Positions 8,188 through 17,226 are shown, counted from the first letter of the stretch. The stretch is DNA of 54,539 bases from Candidatus Woesearchaeota archaeon (GCA_018657385.1 JABHXF010000059.1:1-54539); one strand, 5' to 3'. The notes: generated by a model not told the origin, from the sequence alone. Program-made: numbers and translations.

Positions 8188-8700
8188 ATGAAAGTTGTAA
8201 TAATAATTGCTCAAGAAGGTTATCAAGATCATGAATTAGATGGTGTTAGAAAAGTATTTGATAAACATAATTTAGAATATGATATTGCGTCTCCAACAGG
8301 AGAAGAATGTATAGGTAAATTTGGAGAGAAGATTAAGCCAGATAAACCATTAAACTATGTAGAACTTTCTGAATATGATGGTGTTGTTATAATTGGTGGT
8401 CCTGGAGCTCCTTCATTAGGTTATATTTCTGAATTTAACAATATTATTCAAACAGCTTATGACAATGATATGGTAATTGCTGCAATTTGTATTTCTCCTA
8501 TGTTATTAGCTAAATTTGGTTTGTTGTCTGGGAAAAAAGCAACTGTTTTTCCAGATCCTGAAGCATTAAAAGCATTCAAAGACTTTAAAGTACATTATCT
8601 TAAAGAAGATGTAGTAATTGATGAGAACATGATAACTGCTGTTGATGAAGATGCATCTCATAAGTTTGCAGAAGAAATTGTTAGAGTGTTGAGGAAATAG
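8188..8700 (+). CDS. DJ-1/PfpI family protein
   Basis: 170 residues spanning one DJ-1/PfpI domain. The nucleophile elbow is AAICISPML with the Cys at its centre. VVIIGGPGAP supplies the upstream Gly/Glu-type pocket and FPDPEALKAF follows, as in the family. Members include proteases, chaperones, glyoxalases and deglycases, so the exact reaction cannot be told; AICIS instead of the common AICHG lacks the neighbouring His expected for peptidase-type members. SD GAGGTG precedes the start. It has its own structured leader and follows the radical SAM gene. Confidence 0.88.
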   Translation: MKVVIIIAQEGYQDHELDGVRKVFDKHNLEYDIASPTGEECIGKFGEKIKPDKPLNYVELSEYDGVVIIGGPGAPSLGYISEFNNIIQTAYDNDMVIAAICISPMLLAKFGLLSGKKATVFPDPEALKAFKDFKVHYLKEDVVIDENMITAVDEDASHKFAEEIVRVLRK

Positions 8701-8747
8701 TAATTAGATTTAATTATTTTATTTATTAGTTTAAGAAAAAACTATAT

Positions 8748-9788
8748 CTAAGTTCTAGACTTCCCAATAATGTTTGGTTTATCAATATCTCTATATGGAT
8801 TCTTATTTACCATCTTTCTCAATAAGTTCCAGCCAGCTGTTAGTTGGGCATAAACTTCAGATCCTGGTGTTGTAACTGCCTCAATATTTATACCCATATC
8901 TGCACTAGATTCTAATGCATAAGCACCTGCGTTTGCTTCTCCAGCTTGTTCGTATAATTCATTAATATCACTTAATAAATAATTTTTAGCTCCAACAACA
9001 ATTATACGATTATTAATACCAAATCCTTCAGCTGGACCATGTAGTATTTGTGTTCCAGGATAATAAACTCCTCTAATTCCAGTTATTTCTTGTGTTTTCA
9101 ATGCTAATTCCTCTGCAACACCTGTATTGTGATCAATCCAATAAATTGTTTCAGCCTGCATCAGTCTCAAAACAATATCTTCTTCATCAATATCCATAGA
9201 CAAATTATGAATCATCTTCTCTGCAACGATTGCTGTTTCTCTTCCATTTTTTCCCAATGTAAATTCTCTGTAACTTAATTTACATATTAATGCATGAAAA
9301 AATAATGTTTGTTCAACAACACTTTTAGTTGCTGGTGTGGCTTGTTCAAATCCACCTCTTAAGATGTAAGAATTTTTATTAGTTGAAGGATAAGGAGAAT
9401 TTTCATTAGATATTTCTGCAAGATGTGATCCTTCTTGAGCAGTAATTCCAAAAAAAGGTATATCATTTATCCTTAATAATTCTCCAAGATCAATTACTTC
9501 AGGTGTATTTCCTGAATTACTATTTAGAAAAACATAAGCATCTTTAGGAATTCTATGAGCATCTAAACAAGATGGGAATACTACTTCTATTCTTTGTTCA
9601 GGAATTAAATCAGCTGCTAAGTATTTTGCAAAACCACCTGGCATCAATAAACTAGAACCCATTCCAACAATATAAATTGGTTTTCCTCTGATACGTTCTG
9701 CTATATCATAAGCAGGAGTTGGATCAAAATTAAGAAATATATCAATTGCTTCTGCCATCTCCTTTTCTGTGATTGAAGTTTCTGCCAT
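8748..9788 (-). CDS. Two-domain SIS sugar-isomerase-like protein
   Basis: 346 residues from the ATG at 9788, chosen because TATA-like ATATTTAAAA lies about 29 bases upstream. Two SIS domains: the first with IVGMGSSLL and LNSNSGNTPEVIDL (the phosphosugar Ser/Thr loop), the second around IYWIDHNTGVAEELALKTQE and LHGPAEGF. The layout matches the isomerase half of glucosamine-6-phosphate synthase and AgaS-like deaminases, without the glutamine amidotransferase half. Likely an aldose-ketose phosphosugar isomerase or deaminase; the substrate is not readable. The next gene on the same strand ends 118 bases upstream. Confidence 0.82.
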   Translation of the reverse strand: MAETSITEKEMAEAIDIFLNFDPTPAYDIAERIRGKPIYIVGMGSSLLMPGGFAKYLAADLIPEQRIEVVFPSCLDAHRIPKDAYVFLNSNSGNTPEVIDLGELLRINDIPFFGITAQEGSHLAEISNENSPYPSTNKNSYILRGGFEQATPATKSVVEQTLFFHALICKLSYREFTLGKNGRETAIVAEKMIHNLSMDIDEEDIVLRLMQAETIYWIDHNTGVAEELALKTQEITGIRGVYYPGTQILHGPAEGFGINNRIIVVGAKNYLLSDINELYEQAGEANAGAYALESSADMGINIEAVTTPGSEVYAQLTAGWNLLRKMVNKNPYRDIDKPNIIGKSRT

Positions 9789-9905
9789 TAATAGAAGAAA
9801 TAGCATTTAGTTTTTAAATATTCCCTATAAATCACCATAAAGCTTAATAACTAGTTATCATACTCAATATTATGCATCAAAATAGAGATATAGATGGAAG
9901 ATTAA

Positions 9906-10889
9906 TTATTTCTCATACAATACAATAGGAACAGAAAAATCACTTCTTTTTGTTGTTATAAGATTACTTAAATCAATTGTATCTACAGTATGACTACTAG
10001 AACCAAGATGAGACATGGCAGCATACACTTCACCTTTTCTAATTTCTTCAGACATAGAAAGATAATGTGAAAGTTGACTTTCTCCAGAAGTACTAGGAAT
10101 AATGCCACCCACCATCCAAATAGTAATATCTCTTGAACAATTAATTGGAATATTTGTTTCTTTATGAAATTCTGTAACATAAAAACTATAACCTGGAATT
10201 GATACATTCCCATGTAATTCTCCTGCGTTTAAAATATCAACTTTAAGCCTTGGTTCATGCATAATCTCTTGAGAGCTGGCATAAGTGCCAGGGTTTTTCC
10301 CAGGAACAGTATTATAAACAACAAACTCATGTTTATATTTACTCTTTATTTTTATAGAAGTATCAAAAAGCAATGGCATGTGCTGCATATGCCTGTAAAA
10401 AGAAAATCTACTATCATCTTTTGGTAAATCACTTACTGGAATTTTATCTAAAAAATCTAAAATCCATTTTGTAAAATACATATTTTGTTTTTTATCTTTA
10501 AATTGAGGTAAAGTTAAATCAAGTGCATGTTGTCTTGATTCTTTATGTACATTACTAAATTGTTGTAGTGTCATTGGTACAGCTCTTTCAACCATAACAC
10601 CATCAATTACTTTTCCTTCTAATGTTGAACAGAAATCTCTTGTTTCTTCTAATGCATCTTCTAATACATAGTCTCTTCCATTATAAGGTAATGGATCAAG
10701 TAAAACATGACCACCAATTGATTCAAAGTAAGTTGTTTTATAATGTCTAAGAAGAGATTCAAGAATCCTAGGAAATAATTTAAGACCTAGACCACCTTGT
10801 TTCTTTACAGTTTTAAAGTCTCTTACTGTTCTTGCAAGATCTATAACCTCAGAGCCTTGCATAGCTAAAGCTGTAGAAGGAGTAACCAT
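9906..10889 (-). CDS. Hypothetical protein, 327 residues
   Basis: Not recognised. A soluble protein with no signal or membrane segment. It begins MVTPSTALAMQGSEVIDLAR and contains a charged central part (HKESRQHALDLTLPQFKDKK) and a C-terminal part with IWMVGGIIPSTSGESQ. SD GGTGAT lies 7 bases before the ATG, which supports the start. It is followed on the same strand by the SIS gene, which has its own TATA box, so an operon is not certain. Confidence 0.75.
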   Translation of the reverse strand: MVTPSTALAMQGSEVIDLARTVRDFKTVKKQGGLGLKLFPRILESLLRHYKTTYFESIGGHVLLDPLPYNGRDYVLEDALEETRDFCSTLEGKVIDGVMVERAVPMTLQQFSNVHKESRQHALDLTLPQFKDKKQNMYFTKWILDFLDKIPVSDLPKDDSRFSFYRHMQHMPLLFDTSIKIKSKYKHEFVVYNTVPGKNPGTYASSQEIMHEPRLKVDILNAGELHGNVSIPGYSFYVTEFHKETNIPINCSRDITIWMVGGIIPSTSGESQLSHYLSMSEEIRKGEVYAAMSHLGSSSHTVDTIDLSNLITTKRSDFSVPIVLYEK

Positions 10890-11044
10890 CTAACAAATCA
10901 CCACTCTATCACCATTGTACTATCTATTATTTAAATCATTTAAATAGACATATTCTTCATTAAAATAGATATTCTAAAATATACATATTAAAAACAATAA
11001 TAAATATAAAGGTGTGTACACATATAATTATGAAAAAGAAAAAA

Positions 11045-11689
11045 TCACAACTTATCTATTCTCATATCTTTCATAGATTCAGAAATTAATTCATTAACAT
11101 CTATTTTAGATTCTTCCCATTCAATTCTTTTGACTGTTGATTTTGTTGCAGGATTTGATGGACCAAGAATAGAACAGATTTCAGGACCAATTGAATCTTC
11201 AAATGTTTTTATTTTTTTTGCAACTTCAACTGTATAATTTTTATCATTTGTTAAAATAGGTCTTAATATTGGAATTTTAACTGCACTACTAATCACTTCC
11301 ATGTTTTTTAATGTTTGAGATCCAACTTGACCAATATTATCTCCTGTTATTAAGTATTTGCAATTTTCTTTTTTAGCAATAACTTCTGCAATTCTTAAAA
11401 ATAATCTTCTTTGTAAAATATAATAAAATCTATGATCACATTTCTTTGTTAAAATAGCTTGTTGTTTTCCATTAGTTACTGTAATAAATTTCTTAATACC
11501 TAAATGTTTAGAAACTTTCTTTGATTTTAACTCAGGAGAATTATCTGAGAATGGCTCAACTGAGAAATGTAATGCAACTATTTCAAGGCCTTGCTTATCC
11601 TTGCCAATGCCTTTCTTCATCATCATCCAGCCAGCTACAGGACTATCTATGCCACCTGATATTAATAATAAAGCTTTTTCTTTTGCCAT
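11045..11689 (-). CDS. ThiI-like PP-loop sulfurtransferase, catalytic domain only
   Basis: 214 residues. The PP-loop SGGIDSP is at residues 10-16, followed by ALHFSVEPF, then CDHRFYYILQRRLFLRIAEV and the typical YLITGDNIGQVGSQTL. A late Cys lies in GPEICSILGP. This is the AMP-forming catalytic domain of ThiI, which makes 4-thiouridine at position 8 of tRNA. The N-terminal ferredoxin-like and THUMP domains of standard ThiI are absent, so tRNA must be held another way or by a partner. TATA TTTATATAAAC lies about 28 bases upstream, so the gene is leaderless. Confidence 0.85.
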   Translation of the reverse strand: MAKEKALLLISGGIDSPVAGWMMMKKGIGKDKQGLEIVALHFSVEPFSDNSPELKSKKVSKHLGIKKFITVTNGKQQAILTKKCDHRFYYILQRRLFLRIAEVIAKKENCKYLITGDNIGQVGSQTLKNMEVISSAVKIPILRPILTNDKNYTVEVAKKIKTFEDSIGPEICSILGPSNPATKSTVKRIEWEESKIDVNELISESMKDMRIDKL

Positions 11690-11723
11690 TGTATATAGAA
11701 ATACATTAGTGTTTATATAAATG

Positions 11724-12215
11724 CTACTGCTTAGGTGAAGAATTCATCTTCTGCTGAAAATATTTCTTCAAAAATTTTAAACCCATGTGAATACTATAAA
11801 GATCATCCCTAGAATAATCTGCTTTAGTTTCAGATCCAGCATATCTATTTTCAGATTCAATATCCAATATTTGACTAATGAATGACCTTAACATAGTATT
11901 GTTTTTTTCTTGATCTAATTTTAAAACACCATCATGTTGTGCCCTTTTGATTTTATATTTTAAGGTATTTACATATTCAAAATTAGGATTAGCATCATCT
12001 GAATTATGAAAAGAATCAGATTTTGAATCATAAACTAGTAAATCTATAGATCTACTTTCATCAGCCATAACTGATTGAAAATAAGTAACTTGACTACAAT
12101 AATAACCAGCTAAATCATCATTAGTAATATGAGTTAGATAATTTCTAACTGGATTAGATAATTTATCTCGTTTTGTTAGCAATTCCTTTGCTCTTTCTGC
12201 TGTAATTCTTGCCAT
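11724..12215 (-). CDS. Hypothetical protein, 163 residues
   Basis: Not recognised. Soluble and charged, beginning MARITAERAKELLTKRDKLS, with a central LLVYDSKSDSF and a helical C-terminal part (YSIHMGLKFLKKYFQQK). No signal or membrane segment. A TATA box about 27 bases before the ATG (TTTATAAACCC) indicates a leaderless transcript. It lies between the ThiI-like gene and a flavodoxin on the same strand, each apparently with its own promoter. Confidence 0.7.
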   Translation of the reverse strand: MARITAERAKELLTKRDKLSNPVRNYLTHITNDDLAGYYCSQVTYFQSVMADESRSIDLLVYDSKSDSFHNSDDANPNFEYVNTLKYKIKRAQHDGVLKLDQEKNNTMLRSFISQILDIESENRYAGSETKADYSRDDLYSIHMGLKFLKKYFQQKMNSSPKQ

Positions 12216-12247
12216 TTGGCAAAGAAATAAAGAAGGGTTTATAAAGG

Positions 12248-12742
12248 TTATTTCAATGATTTAGCCCATTTCTTAGCTATCTCAACATTCTTTTCTTTGT
12301 TTTTAGCAGTTTTCTCAAAGTCTTGCTTTGCTATTATTTCATTTTCATGTAATTCTGCTTCCATTTTCTCAAAAGTCTTTCCAGGGCCACCATCATGACA
12401 TATGAATAATGCAATTTTTTTCCCAGAAAATTTGTAATTATTAAAAAATGTCCTTAATGGAGGTGTAAAAGTCCATGCCCATACAGGAGTTCCTATAATT
12501 AAAAAATCATAATCAGTAACCCATAGATCAAATTTTTCTAATTCAGGGGTTTTCTTCATCATTGCCATTCTTCCACCCCAAAAATATTTAGAGAATCCTT
12601 TAGATTTTGGTTGATCAATTGCTTTTAATTCCAATATATCTGTTTTATCTCCAGATTTAGCATCTAACTCTTTTTTAATTGTTTCAGCCATTAACTTAGT
12701 GCTTCCTTCAAATGAATAGTAAATTATTAATGTCTTAGTCAT
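12248..12742 (-). CDS. Flavodoxin-family protein
   Basis: 164 residues. The FMN phosphate loop is at the N-terminus (IIYYSFEGSTKLMAETI), followed by LIIGTPVWAWTFTPPLRTF and a GGPGKTFEKMEAELHENE loop, the pattern of short flavodoxins and flavodoxin-like NADPH oxidoreductases. Likely a one-electron carrier. Its start overlaps the stop of the upstream 221-residue gene by 4 bases (ATGA) behind GAGGTGG, so the two are translationally coupled. The partner is membrane-anchored, which hints at electron delivery to or from the membrane; that is inference. Confidence 0.87.
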   Translation of the reverse strand: MTKTLIIYYSFEGSTKLMAETIKKELDAKSGDKTDILELKAIDQPKSKGFSKYFWGGRMAMMKKTPELEKFDLWVTDYDFLIIGTPVWAWTFTPPLRTFFNNYKFSGKKIALFICHDGGPGKTFEKMEAELHENEIIAKQDFEKTAKNKEKNVEIAKKWAKSLK

Positions 12743-13404
12743 TGTTCCACCTCATTATTTTGTTGATTTCTTCGATCATAAGCAGCAGTTCCTACAAAAA
12801 GTGCAAATGCACCTATCCCTAATAAAGGTTCAAAAATTTCACTATATCTACCCATAACACAAAATGCTCCAAAGCCTAGAACTAAACCTCTTTTCTTTGT
12901 ATGTTGAACATAATGTGGATTTTCTTCATCTGCAATACATGTTTCACCATAATCCCTAAATTCAATCTGTGAAATTATATTTTCTTTATCATGTGTGGTT
13001 AATGATTCATTATTTGCAACTAAATTTTCCAAATATTCAGATCCATCTAAATGAGATCCATGATAATGTTCAACATGATATCTATTTGGTTCTAATTCAC
13101 ATGAAATTGCCCCATTTAGGTAAAATCTAATATGGGCTTCATCAACACTTTCATCTAAAGAATAAGTTTGTTTATCTGAATCTGATAGTTTTTTTATTAA
13201 TCCTGCATTTTGTTCTGGAAAAACCACTTGAAAAGGAGTTCTCTTAAACCCTTCATCTTTTTTTAACACATCAAATAATAGTTTTTGATATTGACTAAGT
13301 TCAAATTTAGAAAATGTTCCTAAAAAAACATCAGGTCTTGTTACACCAGTCGGATGAGCCATAAATGCATACAAAAGATTATTTACATATTCAAAACGAG
13401 CCAT
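12739..13404 (-). CDS. Hypothetical protein with C-terminal membrane segment, 221 residues
   Basis: Not recognised. Residues 1-165 are soluble and rich in His and acidic residues (NRYHVEHYHGSHLDGSEY). Residues about 170-205 are hydrophobic (RGLVLGFGAFCVMGR and LLGIGAFALFVGTAAYD), predicting one or two membrane helices, followed by a short polar tail. TATA TTTATATTC about 27 bases before the ATG gives a leaderless start. Coupled by a 4-base overlap to the flavodoxin gene. The cluster of His residues could bind metal, but no known motif is seen. Confidence 0.75.
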   Translation of the reverse strand: MARFEYVNNLLYAFMAHPTGVTRPDVFLGTFSKFELSQYQKLLFDVLKKDEGFKRTPFQVVFPEQNAGLIKKLSDSDKQTYSLDESVDEAHIRFYLNGAISCELEPNRYHVEHYHGSHLDGSEYLENLVANNESLTTHDKENIISQIEFRDYGETCIADEENPHYVQHTKKRGLVLGFGAFCVMGRYSEIFEPLLGIGAFALFVGTAAYDRRNQQNNEVEQ

Positions 13405-13439
13405 AAGTTTTACCTAAAACTAATAGAATATAAAGATTT

Positions 13440-14000
13440 CTAATAAATTAATCCAACTAATACTCCCCTTACTTGAGAATATCTTACCTTAACTGGGTCT
13501 TTGATAACATTATTATCGCCTTTTGTTACATAATAAAGACCTTTGTTATCTTCTTCTATCTTAAGAACTCTGTGTGCAATAACACTATCTCCATATTCAT
13601 ATGAAATAACATCTCCAACTTTGATATCATATTTTGATTTAGGTGGAATTTCTATTCCATTTGCACCTGTATCAAACATAGGATCCATTGAATTGGTATT
13701 AACAAAACTTGACCAAGTTGCATTTTTTATATCAATCACAATTTCATCATCATAAACATGTATTTGGTCTTCACCAATTCTATCTTTTGGAGAATTTCGT
13801 TCATTATCACCTGAAAAAAATCTTATTAAAATTGATTCAGATTGTGTTGTTGAAGGATAAACATCATTATTTTCTAGAGTTTTATAAGCAGTTGGTAAAG
13901 CATTAGTAAAACTTACAAAATTATTTGCATAAATAGCGTGACACATAAACCCAACCATGAATACTATAAAAAAATAACCTAAAAACCACTTATTTTTCAT
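13440..14000 (-). CDS. Signal peptidase I, archaeal/Sec11 type
   Basis: 186 residues from the ATG at 14000. A GTG at 14018 is in frame, but a G-rich stretch (GTGGGGGTT) lies where an SD would be. One N-terminal membrane helix (residues 6-24). The catalytic Ser is in NTNSMDPMF (Ser104) and the general base is His143 in IAHRVL, the Ser/His dyad of archaeal and ER peptidases rather than the bacterial Ser/Lys. GDVISYEYGD and TKGDNN are further S26 landmarks. It removes signal peptides from exported proteins, of which this window encodes many. Confidence 0.9.
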   Translation of the reverse strand: MKNKWFLGYFFIVFMVGFMCHAIYANNFVSFTNALPTAYKTLENNDVYPSTTQSESILIRFFSGDNERNSPKDRIGEDQIHVYDDEIVIDIKNATWSSFVNTNSMDPMFDTGANGIEIPPKSKYDIKVGDVISYEYGDSVIAHRVLKIEEDNKGLYYVTKGDNNVIKDPVKVRYSQVRGVLVGLIY

Positions 14001-14112
14001 TAAATTAAACCCCCACACATAAATAACTACTAACCAGGAGTATTTCTTTACTTATAAATGTTTTGGTTTTATTAGTGATATAATATAAGAATTTTAAGAA
14101 AAAAGAGAAAAA

Positions 14113-15450
14113 TCAACTAAAATCAATTGCAAAATCAAACAATGATTCTTTTAAGTCATCTAATGTCATATCTCCTTTGTTTTTAGCACAAATTTCAACA
14201 TCTACTTCTTCCAAAACCCTTAACATATATCTATTACCATCTGTTTCTTTTGCATATAATGCCGCATCCAATATATGACCCATTGCCTCAACATCTCCTT
14301 CAAGAGCATCAACAGCTTTTGATAGAATAAAACCAACATCAAATAGGGTATGAGCATAAGAATCATACACAAGATCTTTGTAAAATTCAGCTGCTTTTCC
14401 AACTAAAGCTTCATCTTGTGCTTTATAAGCAATATTTGCTACAACTTCAATTGGATTAAATGAATTCCCAGTTAAACTAATAGGATGAGAATCAATATCA
14501 TGATATAAACCAACTAATTCATCAACTGAATTTTGGTTTAATGCATTTGCTACCTTAAATCCTGCTTCTTTCCCATCATAAATTACTGCATGACCAACTG
14601 TTTGCATAAACATAGCTAAAACAGTATCATATTTTTCAAAATTAAATGCAAGATTATGGATTGGAGCACTACTTAAAGTAAAACCAAGATCAAATGAGCT
14701 TGGCTTCATATTGAAAACAGATGTTTTAAACAAATCAATAACAGCTTTTTGTACAACACCACTATATAGATTGATCACATGCAAAGGAAAAACACCATCT
14801 AATGCCTTTGCAACATTATCTGCAGCTTTTATTCCAGGCATTGTTGCTATTTCTGCAATTTCAGATAAAACAACATCCAATGTCTGAAGATTATCTTGAT
14901 ATTTTTTAGCAACTTTCTGAACAGATTTAAGATTAAATGCTCCTGCTACATTTGCTAATAAACTATATTGTTTAAGCACAATATCCCCTTTGATTTCTAA
15001 TCCTGCAAGATATTTTTCAAAAAACACAGGAGAATCATCTTCTTGTAAACAATCTTGTAATTTAGTTTTAACAATTGTCCATGCTCTTTGATCATATTTC
15101 CAAGGCAATCTTACAACTCTTTCAATTGCTAAAACCCTATTTATCTCTTTTCTTACACTATTTGTTAGACCATCTCCATTACTAGAAGAACTTGCAATTG
15201 CATCAATTACTTGCATAGGTTTATCTAAAAGATTATCTAAAGCATCAATATATTCACTAACTGAAGTAGCTTGAATAGAATCAAATACTCTATCAACAGC
15301 ATAAAGTGAAACATGACTCATTGCAGAATTAGCTATAGAACTTGGAAGGTCTCTTAATCTATCCATTAAACTAGGTGCAGGATACATTGAATTAGTATTT
15401 CTTCTCCTTGAAGATAATATCCCACCAGCATATCCACCACATCCTGTCAT
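14113..15450 (-). CDS. Hypothetical protein, 445 residues (accessory island)
   Basis: Not recognised. The N-terminus MTGCGGYAGGILSSRRRNTN is Gly- and Arg-rich. The remainder appears all-helical, with repeated stretches such as VSEYIDALDNLLDKPMQVID and AAEFYKDLVYDSYAHTLFD, suggesting a helical-repeat scaffold. No signal peptide or clear membrane helix. TATA TTTATAAATA lies about 27 bases before the ATG, so it is leaderless and separately promoted from the 278-residue gene upstream. First gene of a run of unrecognised genes to 23.6 kb. Confidence 0.72.
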   Translation of the reverse strand: MTGCGGYAGGILSSRRRNTNSMYPAPSLMDRLRDLPSSIANSAMSHVSLYAVDRVFDSIQATSVSEYIDALDNLLDKPMQVIDAIASSSSNGDGLTNSVRKEINRVLAIERVVRLPWKYDQRAWTIVKTKLQDCLQEDDSPVFFEKYLAGLEIKGDIVLKQYSLLANVAGAFNLKSVQKVAKKYQDNLQTLDVVLSEIAEIATMPGIKAADNVAKALDGVFPLHVINLYSGVVQKAVIDLFKTSVFNMKPSSFDLGFTLSSAPIHNLAFNFEKYDTVLAMFMQTVGHAVIYDGKEAGFKVANALNQNSVDELVGLYHDIDSHPISLTGNSFNPIEVVANIAYKAQDEALVGKAAEFYKDLVYDSYAHTLFDVGFILSKAVDALEGDVEAMGHILDAALYAKETDGNRYMLRVLEEVDVEICAKNKGDMTLDDLKESLFDFAIDFS

Positions 15451-15508
15451 TTTATATTAAGAATAATGATTTTATTTATAAATATTATTAATGATTAGAA
15501 TACATTAC

Positions 15509-16345
15509 TTATTTATCATATAACTTATGTAAATTGTCTAATGCACGTTCACCAGAAATCATTTTTATTTTTCTAGCTTCTGCTAGTTCTTGTTCCTTTA
15601 ACTTAATTTTATCTGAGAATTTTTCTTTTATTACACCATTATAGCTAGATATAGTCATAACTGCTTTCATAACAACAAATGCAGTAGTAATTGGCATCAA
15701 AAATGAAGATATATCTAATAATATTTCAGGAGATATGCCATAATCTAAAAAACAAGCATACATGGTGTATAATTCTGATGTCATTCTTAAATCATCCATT
15801 GATTCAAATACCCTTACACCATATTTATTAGCAACAATCTTTTGACTTCTAAGACCATGTAATTCTTTTGGTAACTTAGTTAAACTATAAGCTTTAGAAA
15901 TATCATCACCTTCAACAACCTCTGGAAATCCATAACCAAATAATGAGCCAGAAGCATGTTGTACTTCTACATATCTTGCAATAATACCTACGTTTTTTTC
16001 TTTTTCATGAAAATAACCAACAAAAAAACCTGCATTTTGATTTTTACTCATCTCTACTGTACCAATATTATCAATTGTATCTCTATTTATTAAATCATCA
16101 AGAAAGGTAGCATTATCATGAGATAATGTATTATATCCTCCTGCTGTTTGAATTACTTCTGGTTGCCCCTTATTTGAAAAAGTTCTTGTTCCTAAATCAT
16201 TAGACCTATGCCAGCCATTAAATGTTTTCACAATCATTTCAGCTCCAGCTATTCTATTGCCACCCTGATATGCTTTAAGTGGAGCATTTCCTCTTGATTG
16301 TTCCCATTGTATATGATTTTTAGTTCCCATATCACAAGGAAACAA
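15509..16345 (-). CDS. Hypothetical protein, 278 residues (accessory island)
   Basis: Not recognised. Residues 1-190 are soluble (with GGNRIAGAEMIVKTF and NAGFFVGYFHEKEKNVGIIA). A hydrophobic segment follows (SSFLMPITTAFVVMKAVMTI), then a charged helix (KEKFSDKIKLKEQELAEARK) likely to form a coiled coil. The start is uncertain: ATG at 16345, about 25 bases after a TATA-like ATTAAATAGG, or ATG at 16330. A TCGGAAA site lies upstream at 16375-16381, shared with the other island promoters. Confidence 0.7.
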   Translation of the reverse strand: MFPCDMGTKNHIQWEQSRGNAPLKAYQGGNRIAGAEMIVKTFNGWHRSNDLGTRTFSNKGQPEVIQTAGGYNTLSHDNATFLDDLINRDTIDNIGTVEMSKNQNAGFFVGYFHEKEKNVGIIARYVEVQHASGSLFGYGFPEVVEGDDISKAYSLTKLPKELHGLRSQKIVANKYGVRVFESMDDLRMTSELYTMYACFLDYGISPEILLDISSFLMPITTAFVVMKAVMTISSYNGVIKEKFSDKIKLKEQELAEARKIKMISGERALDNLHKLYDK

Positions 16346-16393
16346 ACATCAATTTAAAAAAATTCCCTATTTAATCGGAAAAATTATCATCTT

Positions 16394-16516
16394 GGCCAGA
16401 GGGGTTGACTAGACTTAACAAAAGAGAACCAATAACAAAATACACAAAGATTCGTTCATTAAGTCTAGTTCCTTAATATCTAAATAACTGAAATGTCAAC
16501 CCCACAAAAAAAGGCC
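16394..16516. ncRNA. Candidate structured RNA or palindromic element
   Basis: Nested perfect inverted repeats: GGCC (16394-16397) with GGCC (16513-16516); GGGGTTGAC (16401-16409) with GTCAACCCC (16495-16503); TAGACTTAA (16410-16418) with TTAAGTCTA (16459-16467). The two main helices are contiguous on the 5' side and separated by a 27-base bulge on the 3' side, capped by a 40-base loop. GC content far exceeds the surroundings. No known RNA family recognised; a degenerate mobile-element end is the main alternative. Confidence 0.5.
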
Positions 16517-16550
16517 TAGACGATGATGATTTTTCCTATGTTGTACACCT

Positions 16551-16608
16551 TACCACTACACTTATTTATATACAAAAACTGTCTAATAGAGTATAGGCTT
16601 TTCCGAAA
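16551..16608 (+). promoter_or_regulatory. Promoter of the Lrp operon, twin of the one at 20413
   Basis: A 22-bp block (16551-16572), TACCACTACACTTATT followed by TATATA, is identical to 20413-20434 and contains the TATA box. TTTTCCGAAA follows at 16599-16608, 48 bases after the block start (47 in the twin). The region between also matches (TCTAATAGA versus CCTAATAGA). TTTCCGA is the reverse of TCGGAAA, present at 16375 and three more times around the twin promoter. Confidence 0.7.
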
Positions 16609-16633
16609 GTTAAGAGTTTATAGATGATTTATT

Positions 16634-16708
16634 GATGCTAGATTTAGGGCTAGATATCAGAATATTAAAATTCTGAGTCTTGTCACTATCCCCAAACCCT
16701 CTAGCATC
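16634..16708 (+). promoter_or_regulatory. Structured 5' leader of the Lrp operon
   Basis: GATGCTAGA (16634-16642) pairs with TCTAGCATC (16700-16708), extended by GGG (16647-16649) with CCC (16697-16699). An inner hairpin TCAGAAT/ATTCTGA lies at 16657-16663 and 16670-16676. The structure is between the predicted transcription start (about 16597) and the SD of the gene at 16757, so it would be part of a long leader. It could be a regulatory leader or a small RNA. Confidence 0.5.
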
Positions 16709-16756
16709 ATTACATCTATTAAAAATTAAAAATCAAAATTATCAAAGAGGTAAAAA

Positions 16757-17212
16757 ATGAATAAAAAAAGCTTTTTTAATGGTGTTAAAGAATCTGATAT
16801 GAAAATTTTATCAGAACTAAGAAAAGATTCAAGACAAACTTTGGCAGAAATTTCAAGAAGAACAAATATTTCAATATCAACGATATATGACAGAATAAAA
16901 TTTCATGAAAAAGAGTTGATAAAAAAACATACAAGTATTGTTAATTTTGAATTATTAGGATATAGTTTGAGAGCAAACATATTGATTAGCACAAGAAACA
17001 AACAAGGACTAAAAGAATATCTAAAAGAACATCCAAACATTAATTCTGCTTTTGAAATTAATGGAGGATATGATTTCTTAGTTGATTGTGTGTTTGCAAA
17101 CATGTCTGAGTGTAGAGATTTTTTAGATAGTTTTGACAAATTTGATGTTGAAAAAAAACAAGTACACTATATTATTGATGATTTCAAAGTTGAAACATTT
17201 ATGACTAATTAA
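16757..17212 (+). CDS. Lrp/AsnC-family transcription regulator
   Basis: 151 residues. N-terminal winged HTH (ESDMKILSELRKDSRQTLAE then RRTNISISTIYDRIKFHEKE) and a C-terminal ligand-binding-like domain (SAFEINGGYDFLVDCVFANM). SD GAGGT precedes the ATG. It heads a five-gene rightward operon of small membrane proteins and a nuclease-like protein. Its promoter is nearly duplicated before the 20490 operon, so it may control both; that is inference. The C-terminal domain keeps the GGYDFLV core seen in this family. Confidence 0.9.
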   Translation: MNKKSFFNGVKESDMKILSELRKDSRQTLAEISRRTNISISTIYDRIKFHEKELIKKHTSIVNFELLGYSLRANILISTRNKQGLKEYLKEHPNINSAFEINGGYDFLVDCVFANMSECRDFLDSFDKFDVEKKQVHYIIDDFKVETFMTN

Positions 17213-17226
17213 TGGAGGAATAAAAA

